A DNA stretch of 29,352 nt from contig DBPK01000026.1 in NCBI GenBank assembly GCA_002304835.1, positions 159-29,510 on the forward strand, read 5' to 3'. This DNA is from Firmicutes bacterium UBA1422. GTDB lineage: Bacteria > Bacillota > Clostridia > Peptostreptococcales > Anaerovoracaceae. The notes under the pieces are model-generated. The model worked only from the letters and a program-made list of their open reading frames with translations, was not told where the DNA came from and searched no databases. The position numbers and the translations under genes are program-made. The stretch's first letter is position 1; every line of letters starts with the position of its first letter. This document shows positions 8,801-15,911 of this stretch, one piece after another.

Positions 8801-9426
8801 ACATAATGAACATCATTGGTGGCCACCAGCGGTATGCCGGTCTCCATGTGGAGTTTTTTCATATCCGGCAGTATCATTGCTTCTTCCGCAAGCCCCTGAT
8901 CCTGAATTTCAAGATAGTAATTGCCTTCCCCGAAAATATCCAAGTATTCAAGAGCTTCTTTTTTTGCTCCTTCATAATCCTTGTTAAGAAGCTTCGTCTG
9001 GACATCGCCCGCAAGACATGCCGAAAGACATATGATGTTTCCGCTGTATTTTTTAAGAAGAGACTTATCTACTCTGGGCTTGTAGTAGAACCCTTCTGTG
9101 AAGCCGCGGGATACTATTTTCATAAGGTTGTGATAGCCTTCATTATTTTTGGCCAGCAAAACCAGATGGCCCTGCTGCTTGTCTTTTTCCGGATCCTTAT
9201 CCGTCATTGCCCTGGCTGCTGTATAGACTTCACAGCCTATGACAGGATGAATGCCCTGGTTTTTACATTCCTTCCAGAAGTCTATGACTCCGAACATTAC
9301 TCCGTGATCTGTTATTGACAGTGAATCCATTCCCAGTTCTTTTGCCCGACGGACAACGTTTTTTATCTGGGCAGCGCCATCAAGAAGACTGTATTCTGTA
9401 TGAAGATGAAGATGAGTAAATGCCAT
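5881..9426 (-). CDS. dnaE: DNA polymerase III alpha subunit, DnaE type
   Basis: A 1181-aa replicative polymerase subunit. Order: PHP domain from residue 4 (HLHLHTEYS, then ITDHG at 38-42), polymerase core with the catalytic Asp398 and Asp400 (PDIDIDF) and Asp548 (KMDFLGLRNL), GRGSAAGS (357-364), tandem helix-hairpin-helix region, and a C-terminal OB fold (TIAGIISGKRTLITKN and following). The early PHP metal-ligand motifs look intact, so the domain may keep metal-dependent activity. Bacillota often also have PolC, not seen here, so whether this is the main or an accessory polymerase is open. The start at 9426 gives the standard N-terminus; the SD is weak (AGAAAGAAG). It follows the Cys-rich gene by 14 bp and overlaps pfkA. 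Confidence 0.97.
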   Translation of the reverse strand: MAFTHLHLHTEYSLLDGAAQIKNVVRRAKELGMDSLSITDHGVMFGVIDFWKECKNQGIHPVIGCEVYTAARAMTDKDPEKDKQQGHLVLLAKNNEGYHNLMKIVSRGFTEGFYYKPRVDKSLLKKYSGNIICLSACLAGDVQTKLLNKDYEGAKKEALEYLDIFGEGNYYLEIQDQGLAEEAMILPDMKKLHMETGIPLVATNDVHYVLKEDAQAHDVLLCIQTATTVDEENRMKFPNSEFYLKSEDEMRKIFSALPEACDNTSKIAAMCNVDFDFNSLHLPEFQAPKGKTNIEYLRELCEKGLRARYEEKADVLRRRLEYELSVIEKMGYVEYFLIVWDFINYARQNKIMVGPGRGSAAGSIVAYTLRITDIDPIKYNLIFERFLNPERISMPDIDIDFCYERRQEVIDYVVDKYGKDKVAQIITFGTMKAKAAVRDVGRALNVSYADTDAIAKAIPFQLNMTISLALKMNPELKEAYTNDPRTKKVLDMAMALEGMPRHASTHAAGVVIAKKSIDEYVPLYLAEKGISTQFTMTTIEELGLLKMDFLGLRNLTVIRDTLAMIEENHGVAPDLEKIDFDDKKVYDLISSGNTKGLFQLESSGMTSFMKNLRPDCFEDIVAGISLYRPGPMASIPTYIENKKKPFGVRYIHESLEPILSVTYGCLVYQEQVMQIVRDLAGYTYGRSDLVRKAMSKKKTEVMKEEKKYFIYGKDDEEGNIEIKGCIRNGISEHAAEEIYNQMASFAEYAFNKSHAAAYAVIGYQTGYLKTYYPVEFMAALMTSVMGDAGQIAGYIRNCTEMGIEVLPPDINESEAKFTVADGKIRFGLLGVKNVGEGVIEAIVKARKEKGVPKDINEFIENLDVHQINKKAIESLIKAGAMEPLSENRAALMATYEGLIESAQSSSRKNIKGQVSMFQMNADEMQTVSIEKNLPDIAPFSKEILSAMEKEMLGVYIKDHPLKEYAETIKEISTVTSETLMHINDQAHEMMEANIKDGDKVTIAGIISGKRTLITKNSKMMAFLQLEDLVGTVEIIVFPNIYERTASFIREDAVIAVSGSINFKEEEVPKILADRIWEIKSKEPFAEGKTIKLRITSETDEHEERKKLEKIKYILEEHKGDAPVIIFTGRGILKTEGDLWVAPSEELKTKLEDLLGEKNVKMQVFKNDAKKAFQNEKEQKNE

Positions 9427-9440
9427 TTTTCTTCTTTCTG

Positions 9441-9734
9441 TTATTTCTTTTTCACCATTTCACATATTAATTTGGTTTTTTTACAGATATGATCATAAGA
9501 ATCTTTTTTGTGAGGGATCATGCATCCGCTGCAGTCTTTTATGCCCTTTTCATTTTCATAGCTGAAATCACCGCCGCAACGCTCACCCAGAGCATAAAGA
9601 GGACAGAAACAAAAAAGGCAGTTGAATTCCTCAGGATTTTTTGTTTCATGACAGGGAAAAAATTCGCATTCTTTATGTTGGAAAAATCTAAACTTTTCTT
9701 CGCCGCTTTTGTAGCTTTCATTATTGTTTTTCAT
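9441..9734 (-). CDS. Cysteine-rich small-domain protein
   Basis: A 97-aa protein with ten Cys, mostly conserved-looking and paired with His: residues 23, 28, 39, 42, 44, 53, 68, 71, 84 and 91. The blocks FFQHKECEFFPCH, FNCLFCFCPLY, GIKDCSGCMIPH match the 'cysteine-rich small domain' family (PF04071). These proteins are thought to bind metal or an iron-sulfur centre; their function is not established. The ATG at 9734 has an SD (AGGTGA) about 9 nt upstream. It sits directly before dnaE in the same run of genes, with only 14 bp between them, so it is probably co-transcribed, but that does not reveal a replication role. Confidence 0.8.
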   Translation of the reverse strand: MKNNNESYKSGEEKFRFFQHKECEFFPCHETKNPEEFNCLFCFCPLYALGERCGGDFSYENEKGIKDCSGCMIPHKKDSYDHICKKTKLICEMVKKK

Positions 9735-9771
9735 TTTATGCTATCACCTACCTTTATGCCTGTCTTTTTTT

Positions 9772-10002
9772 CTATCTTTTTTTCTTCTTTGTTTCTTCTC
9801 TTCTTTTTCCTTTTGACTGTTCCCTTTTCTGCTGTCCCTTGAATCTCACAAAGGCAAGGCCCCAGTATACCAGCGAAAGAGATATGAGAATGACTATAAA
9901 GTCGGCAGGATCCCTTGCGAAACCCAGTATATAAGTAAAAAACATGCCTCCCAATATAAATATCCAGAAATATATCATCTTTGCAAATATAGTGTTTCCC
10001 AT
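9772..10002 (-). CDS. Small two-helix membrane protein, unknown
   Basis: A 76-aa protein with two hydrophobic segments (about residues 8-26 and 32-52) and a highly basic tail rich in Lys, Arg, Glu and Gln. The ATG at 10002 has an excellent SD (GGAGG, 7 nt spacing), and it fits the gap between mscS and the Cys-rich gene, which supports a real gene. The Pos-rich tail would stay in the cytoplasm under the positive-inside rule. I do not recognise a family and propose no function. Confidence 0.65.
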   Translation of the reverse strand: MGNTIFAKMIYFWIFILGGMFFTYILGFARDPADFIVILISLSLVYWGLAFVRFKGQQKREQSKGKRREETKKKKR

Positions 10003-10051
10003 TTTGTTTCCTCCAATAGAATTACTTTATTACTTATTTATGCTCAAGTTA

Positions 10052-10837
10052 TCATTTTTTTTTGAGATGAACATCCATCCTCATTCCCGGCATATCCATG
10101 CCCGCCTCATGAAATGCCATCTTTACATTTTCTTCGATAAAGTATTTCACATCCCAGTAATCTGATGTACGGCACCATACTCTGAAATCCAGCAAAACGC
10201 TGTTTTCAGAAAGTTGTGCGACTCCCACAAAGGGTTCGGGCTCGGTTTTTATGTTTTCATTGCTCTGTGCAACGGCCATAAGTATATCTTTGGCCTTATT
10301 TATATCATCATCATATCCAATACCGAAAGAACAGTCAACACGCCTTAATCCTTCTCTTGTATAGTTTATAAGGACCGATGTGGTCACCATGCCGTTTGGT
10401 ACAGTAACCACTTTATTATCATAGGTCTTCATTGTGGTAAGCAAAAGATCTATTGACTCAACTATTCCGGAAGTCCCTCCTATATCTATATAATCGCCTT
10501 TTATAAAGGGTTTTGTCAGAATTATGGTTATTCCTCCTGCCACATTGGCAAGACTGTCCCGCATGGCCAGAGCGACTGCAGCTCCCGATGCACCAAGAAC
10601 TGTGATAATGGGAGCAGTGGCCACATCAAGATAGCTGAGTATAATTATAAAAAGTACTATATATAAAATTACTTTGAGTGCACTTATGAAAAACCTGTAA
10701 AGCATTGGATCTGCAGAAGTTTTTTTGAGGGCATGTGCAGTTACCAGCAGCAGTACTTTGATGGCTATCAGTCCTCCTATCAAAATAGCTGCAGCAATAC
10801 CCCAGTATGTTAAGAGTTCAACGCTTTTTCCCGACAT
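10052..10837 (-). CDS. mscS: Small-conductance mechanosensitive channel (MscS family)
   Basis: A 261-aa protein with three membrane segments: an N-terminal helix (about 13-33), a second (about 53-75), and the pore helix with the Ala/Gly-rich pattern VLGASGAAVALAMRD followed by LANVAGGITIILTKPF. The beta domain follows (GDYIDIGGTSGIVESIDLL, then VTVPNGMV). This is the standard MscS architecture; such channels open under membrane tension and release solutes on hypo-osmotic shock. I chose ATG at 10837 (MSGKS) because AAGGAG lies 7-8 nt upstream; the start at 10858 lacks a suitable SD. The start overlaps the typA end by 20 bp, so the genes are probably coupled. Confidence 0.93.
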   Translation of the reverse strand: MSGKSVELLTYWGIAAAILIGGLIAIKVLLLVTAHALKKTSADPMLYRFFISALKVILYIVLFIIILSYLDVATAPIITVLGASGAAVALAMRDSLANVAGGITIILTKPFIKGDYIDIGGTSGIVESIDLLLTTMKTYDNKVVTVPNGMVTTSVLINYTREGLRRVDCSFGIGYDDDINKAKDILMAVAQSNENIKTEPEPFVGVAQLSENSVLLDFRVWCRTSDYWDVKYFIEENVKMAFHEAGMDMPGMRMDVHLKKK

Positions 10838-12701
10838 TTCGTTCTCTCCTTCTTTCAAGTTCTTTAAGGTATTTCTTACGAAGTCTTATATCGTCCGGAA
10901 CTATTTCAACCAGTTCATCATTTTCTATGAATTCCAATGCCTCTTCCAGGGTCATTTTTTTCGCGGGAGAAAGCTTTAGAGCATCATCACTCCCCGAAGC
11001 GCGCATGTTGGTGCTTTTTTTTGCCTTGCAGGGGTTTACCACCATGTCTTCCGCTCTGGCTGTGACACCGATTATCATTCCTTCATAAACCTTTGTTCCC
11101 GGTTCAATAAAAAGCACTGCCCTTTCCTGTATATTGAATAATGCATATGATGTGGCAGTTCCCGGTTCCTGGGCTATGGCCACACCGTTTGTTCTCCCGG
11201 GGATCTCTCCTTTATAGCTGTCAAAACACTTAAAGCTCCTTACCATGGTCCCTTCTCCCCGGGTATCGTTGATAAATTCGGTCCGATATCCCAGAAGACC
11301 TCTTGTGGGCAGTATATAGTTGATTTTTGAATATCCGTTTTCACTTATCATTTCCGTCATAATGCCTTTTCGTATGTTCAATTTTGATATTACTGCGCCG
11401 GCATACCCTTCGGGAACAGAAATAATAAGTTCTTCGAAAGGTTCAAGTTTTTCTCCTTTTTCACCTTTCTTCATTATGACTTCCGGTTTGCTGACAGCCA
11501 ATTCGTATCCTTCTCTTCTCATGTTTTCGATAAGTACGGAAAGATGCAGTTCTCCCCTTCCGCTAACCTTGAACACATCCGTTGAGTCGGTTTCTTCCAC
11601 AGTAAGCCCCACATTGACTTCCAGTTCCCTGAAAAGTCTTTCTTTTATGTGACGGCTTGTTACATATTTACCTGATTTTCCTGCAAAAGGAGACTTGTTT
11701 ACAATGAAATCCATTGAAAGTGTAGGTTCCTCAATATTTATCATTTCCATGGGTGCAGGTGACTTTTCATCACAGAGAGTGTCACCTATGGATATATCTG
11801 AGATCCCCGATATCACCACAATATCTCCGCACTGAGCACTAGGCACAGCTGCTCTTTTCATGCCCCTGTATACGAACACCTGATTTATTTTTCTCTTTTC
11901 TCTGATGCCGTCTCCCCGGCAAAGAAGGACCTCCGAAGCTTCACTTATTATCCCCTTTGTCACTCTTCCTATTCCAAGTCTTCCTATGTAATCATCATAG
12001 CCAAGGCTTGATATCTGCAGCTGAAGAGGTTCAGAAACAACATCCGGATAAAAGGAACAATGCCTTATGATAGTATCAAAAAGGGGAGTTATATCAAGCC
12101 CTCCTTCGCCTGCAGCATTTTTTTTCTTTTTTGTGCCTTTTTCAAAAACATCTATATCTTTCACATCGTCAGGATCATAAACCACTATGCCCTGTCTTGC
12201 TATACCATAGAGTATGGGAAAGTCCAGCTGTTTATCCGTGGCGTAAAGATCCATAAACAGTTCATATACTTCATCGACTACTTCTTTTATCCTTGCATCT
12301 TTTTTGTCTATTTTGTTGATCAGAAGTATGGGGATGATGCCCTGCTCCAGAGATTTTTTCAGCACGAATCTTGTTTGAGGCATGGGCCCTTCTGCGGAAT
12401 CCACCAGAAGTATTACTGTATCTACCGTTTTCATTATACGTTCAACTTCCGAAGAAAAATCGGCATGTCCCGGTGTATCCACGATATTTATTTTTATGTC
12501 TTCATGCATCACGGAACAGTTCTTGGAATAGATGGTTATTCCTCTTTCCCGTTCTATATCATCACTGTCCATTACACAATCCGCCACTGTTTCATTTTCA
12601 CGAAAAACACCACTTTGGTTGAGAAAGGCATCTACCAAAGTGGATTTTCCTGCATCTACATGCGCTATTACCGCAATATTGATTATCTTTTGTCTCTTCA
12701 T
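10818..12701 (-). CDS. typA: Ribosome-associated GTPase TypA/BipA
   Basis: A 627-aa translational GTPase. G motifs: AHVDAGKST (13-21), ERERGITI (50-57), DTPGHAD (75-81) and NKID (129-132). EF-G-like domains III and V follow, then the BipA-specific C-terminal domain; RGLLGYRTEFINDTRGEG is characteristic. TypA binds the ribosome and aids 50S assembly and stress adaptation. The protein starts MKRQKIINIAVIAHVDAG, as expected. No SD is present: the extended -10 TGT-TACAAT lies 6 nt before the ATG, so the transcript should begin at the A of the ATG. It is the first gene of the run that continues to pfkA. Confidence 0.96.
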   Translation of the reverse strand: MKRQKIINIAVIAHVDAGKSTLVDAFLNQSGVFRENETVADCVMDSDDIERERGITIYSKNCSVMHEDIKINIVDTPGHADFSSEVERIMKTVDTVILLVDSAEGPMPQTRFVLKKSLEQGIIPILLINKIDKKDARIKEVVDEVYELFMDLYATDKQLDFPILYGIARQGIVVYDPDDVKDIDVFEKGTKKKKNAAGEGGLDITPLFDTIIRHCSFYPDVVSEPLQLQISSLGYDDYIGRLGIGRVTKGIISEASEVLLCRGDGIREKRKINQVFVYRGMKRAAVPSAQCGDIVVISGISDISIGDTLCDEKSPAPMEMINIEEPTLSMDFIVNKSPFAGKSGKYVTSRHIKERLFRELEVNVGLTVEETDSTDVFKVSGRGELHLSVLIENMRREGYELAVSKPEVIMKKGEKGEKLEPFEELIISVPEGYAGAVISKLNIRKGIMTEMISENGYSKINYILPTRGLLGYRTEFINDTRGEGTMVRSFKCFDSYKGEIPGRTNGVAIAQEPGTATSYALFNIQERAVLFIEPGTKVYEGMIIGVTARAEDMVVNPCKAKKSTNMRASGSDDALKLSPAKKMTLEEALEFIENDELVEIVPDDIRLRKKYLKELERRRERNVGKKR

Positions 12702-12707
12702 GTATTT

Positions 12708-12716
12708 ATTGTAACA
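12708..12716 (-). promoter_or_regulatory. Extended -10 promoter for typA (leaderless)
   Basis: On the minus strand TGT (12716-12714) precedes TACAAT (12713-12708), then AAATAC and the ATG at 12701. Counting 7 positions from the last base of the -10 puts the start at the A of the ATG. A good -35 is absent, as is common for extended -10 promoters. There is no SD in the interval. Confidence 0.6.
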
Positions 12717-12758
12717 TATCAGACGGCTGTTTATGAATATTTCTTTATGAAAGTTTCA

Positions 12759-14666
12759 TCACCATGAGCCGCCGCCGCCGCCGCCCATGCCGCCTCCGGA
12801 GAAGCCACCGCCTCCGCCGAAGCTGCCTCCGCCGCCTTCCACTGAAGATGAGGGAAGCACTATGCTGCTATCCATTGCTGAAGTATAGTGGTTAAAAGAG
12901 TTGACAAAAACAAGGGCTGAAAAAGTATCATAACGATAATCACCGTAATACCATGTGGGAGGTTCAATAACAATGTTCTCAAACTTTTTGGCCCACTTTT
13001 TGGTAAGGCCAAGAACATAAGCGTAGGGAAGGATATCATAGAAATATTCCGGGTTTTCGTTTACCATCATTTCTATCCTTGCTTTGTCTGCAACTTTTAT
13101 GTATTCTTTGAAACCAAGTATTTTCCCCAGCATTTCTGCGCCCCTCCTGGTCCTTTTCTGCATATATCTGGTGGCCCACAATCCCACTGCTTCCATCAAT
13201 ACAAGAATCAGTGCAGGGATCAGTTCCCCTGTCATCCAGTATATGATGAAGAAAGTGGCAACCATGCCGGCCAAAAGACATATGATACTTAGGATCATTG
13301 TCAATGTCTTGGTGGTTTTCTTTCTTATATACTTCTTGTCATGTTCTTTTGCCGATATCGTATAGGAAAGTATCACAAGCACCAGGGCCACGGCAAATCC
13401 GATCATTATGCTGAAGCTTCCGGTAAATACACAGGTCAGAAGACCGGATATCAGCAGCGCCGCCGATGCCGACGCATATGCGGCAAGTCTTGCCCTCACA
13501 CTGGATAGAGCGAATATACGCTTATCCTTCTTTTTTATGAATTCGTCAGCCAGCTGTTTTTGGGCAGCGGCAAAGGTGGGATAAAATCCTGTTCCCAGCT
13601 GGGAAAGGTCAACGGTATCTCCCTGCCCGCGATCAAACAAACCGTTGAAAAATGTAAGCTCATAAGTAAGACTGTCTTCAGGAAGATCCTTTAATTTCCT
13701 CAATGTGAAATCACGTCCCTTTTCATCGGCTTCTTCAATGGTCAGATAACCTTTGTGGGCAAAATATATGATAAGAGAAATGAGATCCTTTTTGTCGCTT
13801 ATGCCGTCTATGATATATCCCACTTCTGCGGGGGATATCCCTTCGGGGGGGTCGAATTCCACAGTCTGAACATGTTTTGGATCTCTTCCGTATCTGAACC
13901 AGAAGAATACAAGTGTAAGTATGGCCAGTATGCCTGTTACTATCATCAGCGTTATGGCCCAGTTATAGCTCAGTTCCCCTTGGAAATAATCTTCCGGAAG
14001 TACAAGTCTTATGGTGGTACCGGCACCTGCAATAAGCCTTTGGGTGTTATTTATATGTATGGTGTTGCCTTTTACGTCCCATTTGACTTTATTTATGTTA
14101 TCACCGATGCCTCCGGCAAACACTTCCAGTTCATCCTCATCAAAGCTTTTTGGCATGTTAACTGTGATATCTGTATTATCAATGGCATTTGGCCAGTCTT
14201 TTGGGATGAGATCAAGATAAAGGGTATCAGAGTTTTTTGACTTGTCCGCTGCCATCCTGTAATTGTATGAGATGGTATAGTTATGTATCCCTTTTATTGT
14301 CTTGTCTTCTTCTCCTATTTTTACAACTGTATATCCGCTGTCATTATAAGTTTCATAATTATAATCGGAAACGGTTATATCCTCTATTTTGTTATGATAA
14401 TTTGTTTCCACCTTTTTGCCGTCAATTTTCTCATAAGTAGTTCCTGTGTAAGGTATATTTCTGAATATGCCTTTTCTGGGTTCAAGAAATCTTACCTTTA
14501 TTTTTTCTGTAATATATGCAGACTTATCTTCTTTCACATTTACCTGTACATCAAAATCCATGGTTTTCATGCCGGTATCGGCAGCGAAAACCACAGGAGT
14601 AGAAAAAACAAGTATAACTGCCACCGCAGAGAAAATCGCAACTATTTTTTTGAATGATTTTTTCAT
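12759..14666 (-). CDS. DUF2207 membrane protein with glycine-rich tail
   Basis: A 635-aa protein: a signal peptide (cut predicted after VFA, residue 28), an extracytoplasmic DUF2207 domain of about 200 residues (KTMDFDVQVNVKEDKSAYITEKI onward), a membrane segment around 230-250 ending WFRYGRD, a cytoplasmic part, two more hydrophobic clusters around 430-470 and 490-530, and a Gly/Ser-rich end (SFGGGGGFSGGG) terminating in SW. This matches the DUF2207 family, of unknown function. The ATG at 14666 has AGGTGG 9 nt upstream and overlaps the lemA stop region by only a base or so. LemA and DUF2207 genes often travel together, which suggests a shared role at the envelope. Confidence 0.85.
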   Translation of the reverse strand: MKKSFKKIVAIFSAVAVILVFSTPVVFAADTGMKTMDFDVQVNVKEDKSAYITEKIKVRFLEPRKGIFRNIPYTGTTYEKIDGKKVETNYHNKIEDITVSDYNYETYNDSGYTVVKIGEEDKTIKGIHNYTISYNYRMAADKSKNSDTLYLDLIPKDWPNAIDNTDITVNMPKSFDEDELEVFAGGIGDNINKVKWDVKGNTIHINNTQRLIAGAGTTIRLVLPEDYFQGELSYNWAITLMIVTGILAILTLVFFWFRYGRDPKHVQTVEFDPPEGISPAEVGYIIDGISDKKDLISLIIYFAHKGYLTIEEADEKGRDFTLRKLKDLPEDSLTYELTFFNGLFDRGQGDTVDLSQLGTGFYPTFAAAQKQLADEFIKKKDKRIFALSSVRARLAAYASASAALLISGLLTCVFTGSFSIMIGFAVALVLVILSYTISAKEHDKKYIRKKTTKTLTMILSIICLLAGMVATFFIIYWMTGELIPALILVLMEAVGLWATRYMQKRTRRGAEMLGKILGFKEYIKVADKARIEMMVNENPEYFYDILPYAYVLGLTKKWAKKFENIVIEPPTWYYGDYRYDTFSALVFVNSFNHYTSAMDSSIVLPSSSVEGGGGSFGGGGGFSGGGMGGGGGGSW

Positions 14667-14667
14667 A

Positions 14668-15231
14668 TCAAAATCCCACCTTGACATTTTCTCTTTCTTC
14701 TTCCGCTTCAACTTCAAACATCTTCTTTCTTTCAAACTTGAATATCCCGGCAATAATGTTGCTGGGGAATACTTCTGTTTTTGTATTGAACTGCTTGACC
14801 ACTGCGTTGTAATATTTTCTTGAATTAGCTATGTCCTCTTCCACTTTTTTGAGCTGGGACTGAAGATCCATGAAGTTCTGATTGGCTTTAAGATCCGGAT
14901 AATTCTCAGCTACTGCAAAAAGGCTTTTCAGTGTCCCGGAAAGAATATTTTCTCCCGCTGCTCTTTCTTCCATGCTTCCCGCATTCTGTACAGCAGCTCT
15001 TGCCTCGGTCACCTTTTGAAAAGTTTCTTTTTCATGGGATGCATATCCTTTTACCGTTTCAACCAGATTGGGTATGAGATCGAATCTTTTCTTCATGTAG
15101 ACATCCATTGTGGCGAAACCTTCTTCTACATTGTTCCTTAACTTTATGAAACCGTTATAGGCCGCTATAAACCAGATGACTATTACGGCCACCACCGCCA
15201 GTATTACTATTAGTATTATTGTGCTTGTCAT
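14668..15231 (-). CDS. lemA: LemA family protein
   Basis: A 187-aa protein with one N-terminal membrane helix (about 5-25) followed by a long helical domain. The block YNGFIKLRNNVEEGFATMDVYMKKRFDLIPNLVETVKGYASHE is the LemA signature, and the end has SRKYYNAVVKQFNTKTEVFPSNIIA. LemA proteins have an extracytoplasmic helical bundle and unknown biochemical function. The ATG at 15231 has a strong SD (AGGAGG, 7-nt spacing); the longer start at 15261 overlaps the ung end and is unnecessary. Together with the DUF2207 gene immediately downstream it forms a known kind of pair. Confidence 0.92.
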   Translation of the reverse strand: MTSTIILIVILAVVAVIVIWFIAAYNGFIKLRNNVEEGFATMDVYMKKRFDLIPNLVETVKGYASHEKETFQKVTEARAAVQNAGSMEERAAGENILSGTLKSLFAVAENYPDLKANQNFMDLQSQLKKVEEDIANSRKYYNAVVKQFNTKTEVFPSNIIAGIFKFERKKMFEVEAEEERENVKVGF

Positions 15232-15242
15232 GTAAATACCTC

Positions 15243-15911
15243 CTATTCTTCTATGGCCCATTTTACGGGCTCACCGAATTTTGACAAAAAATCATTGGCA
15301 GCAGAAAAATATTTTCCGCCGAAAAAACCTTTATAAGCCGAAAGCGGGCTGGGATGAGCCCCTTCCAGTACAAGATGAGCCGGATTTTTTATGATCGCTT
15401 TTTTGCTTCTTGCATTTGCTCCCCAAAGGATGAATACCATTGGTTCTTTCCTTTCATTGAGAAGCTCAATAACTTTGTCGGTGAATATCTCCCATCCTTT
15501 TCCTTTGTGAGAATTTGCCTGGTGTGCTCTTACCGTCAGGCAGGTATTGAGCAGAAGTACACCGTTTTTGGCCCATTCTTTAAGATGTCCGTGGGCGGGT
15601 GGTTCTATGCCCATATCATCTTTTAGTTCTTTATATATATTAACAAGAGAAGGCGGGATTTCAATACCCTTTTTTACCGAGAAGCAAAGTCCATGGGCCT
15701 GACCCTCCTCATGATAAGGATCTTGCCCCAGTATGACGGCTTTTACATCTTTGTATTGTGTGAATCTCAGTGCATTGAAAACGTCATACATATCAGGATA
15801 TATGATCCGGCTCTTATACTCTTTTTTGAGAAATTCCCGCAGCTTTAAATAATATTCTTTTTCAAATTCTCCCTTCAGCAAAGCATCCCAGTCATTGCCC
15901 ATATCAACCAT
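15243..15911 (-). CDS. ung: Uracil-DNA glycosylase, family 1
   Basis: A 222-aa enzyme that removes uracil from DNA at the first step of base excision repair. Motifs: GQDPYH (62-67) with catalytic Asp64, LLNTCLTV (120-127), and HPSPLSA (186-192) with His186. The length is normal. I chose the ATG at 15911 (MVDMGNDW), which has GGAG 7 nt upstream; the next ATG at 15902 is possible. The start overlaps the symporter gene by 8 bp, so translation is likely coupled. Its place between a transporter and lemA looks like operon packing and not a functional link. Confidence 0.95.
   Translation of the reverse strand: MVDMGNDWDALLKGEFEKEYYLKLREFLKKEYKSRIIYPDMYDVFNALRFTQYKDVKAVILGQDPYHEEGQAHGLCFSVKKGIEIPPSLVNIYKELKDDMGIEPPAHGHLKEWAKNGVLLLNTCLTVRAHQANSHKGKGWEIFTDKVIELLNERKEPMVFILWGANARSKKAIIKNPAHLVLEGAHPSPLSAYKGFFGGKYFSAANDFLSKFGEPVKWAIEE

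Noticed and set aside
12060..12767. A 235-aa plus-strand frame across the 5' part of typA
   Set aside because: It mirrors typA, has no SD, and is rich in Tyr, Phe, His and Cys as expected for a shadow frame.
12759..12860. GC-rich repetitive stretch that might be a structural repeat or binding site
   Set aside because: It encodes the Gly-rich tail of the DUF2207 protein; the GGN/GGC codon pattern explains the repetition.
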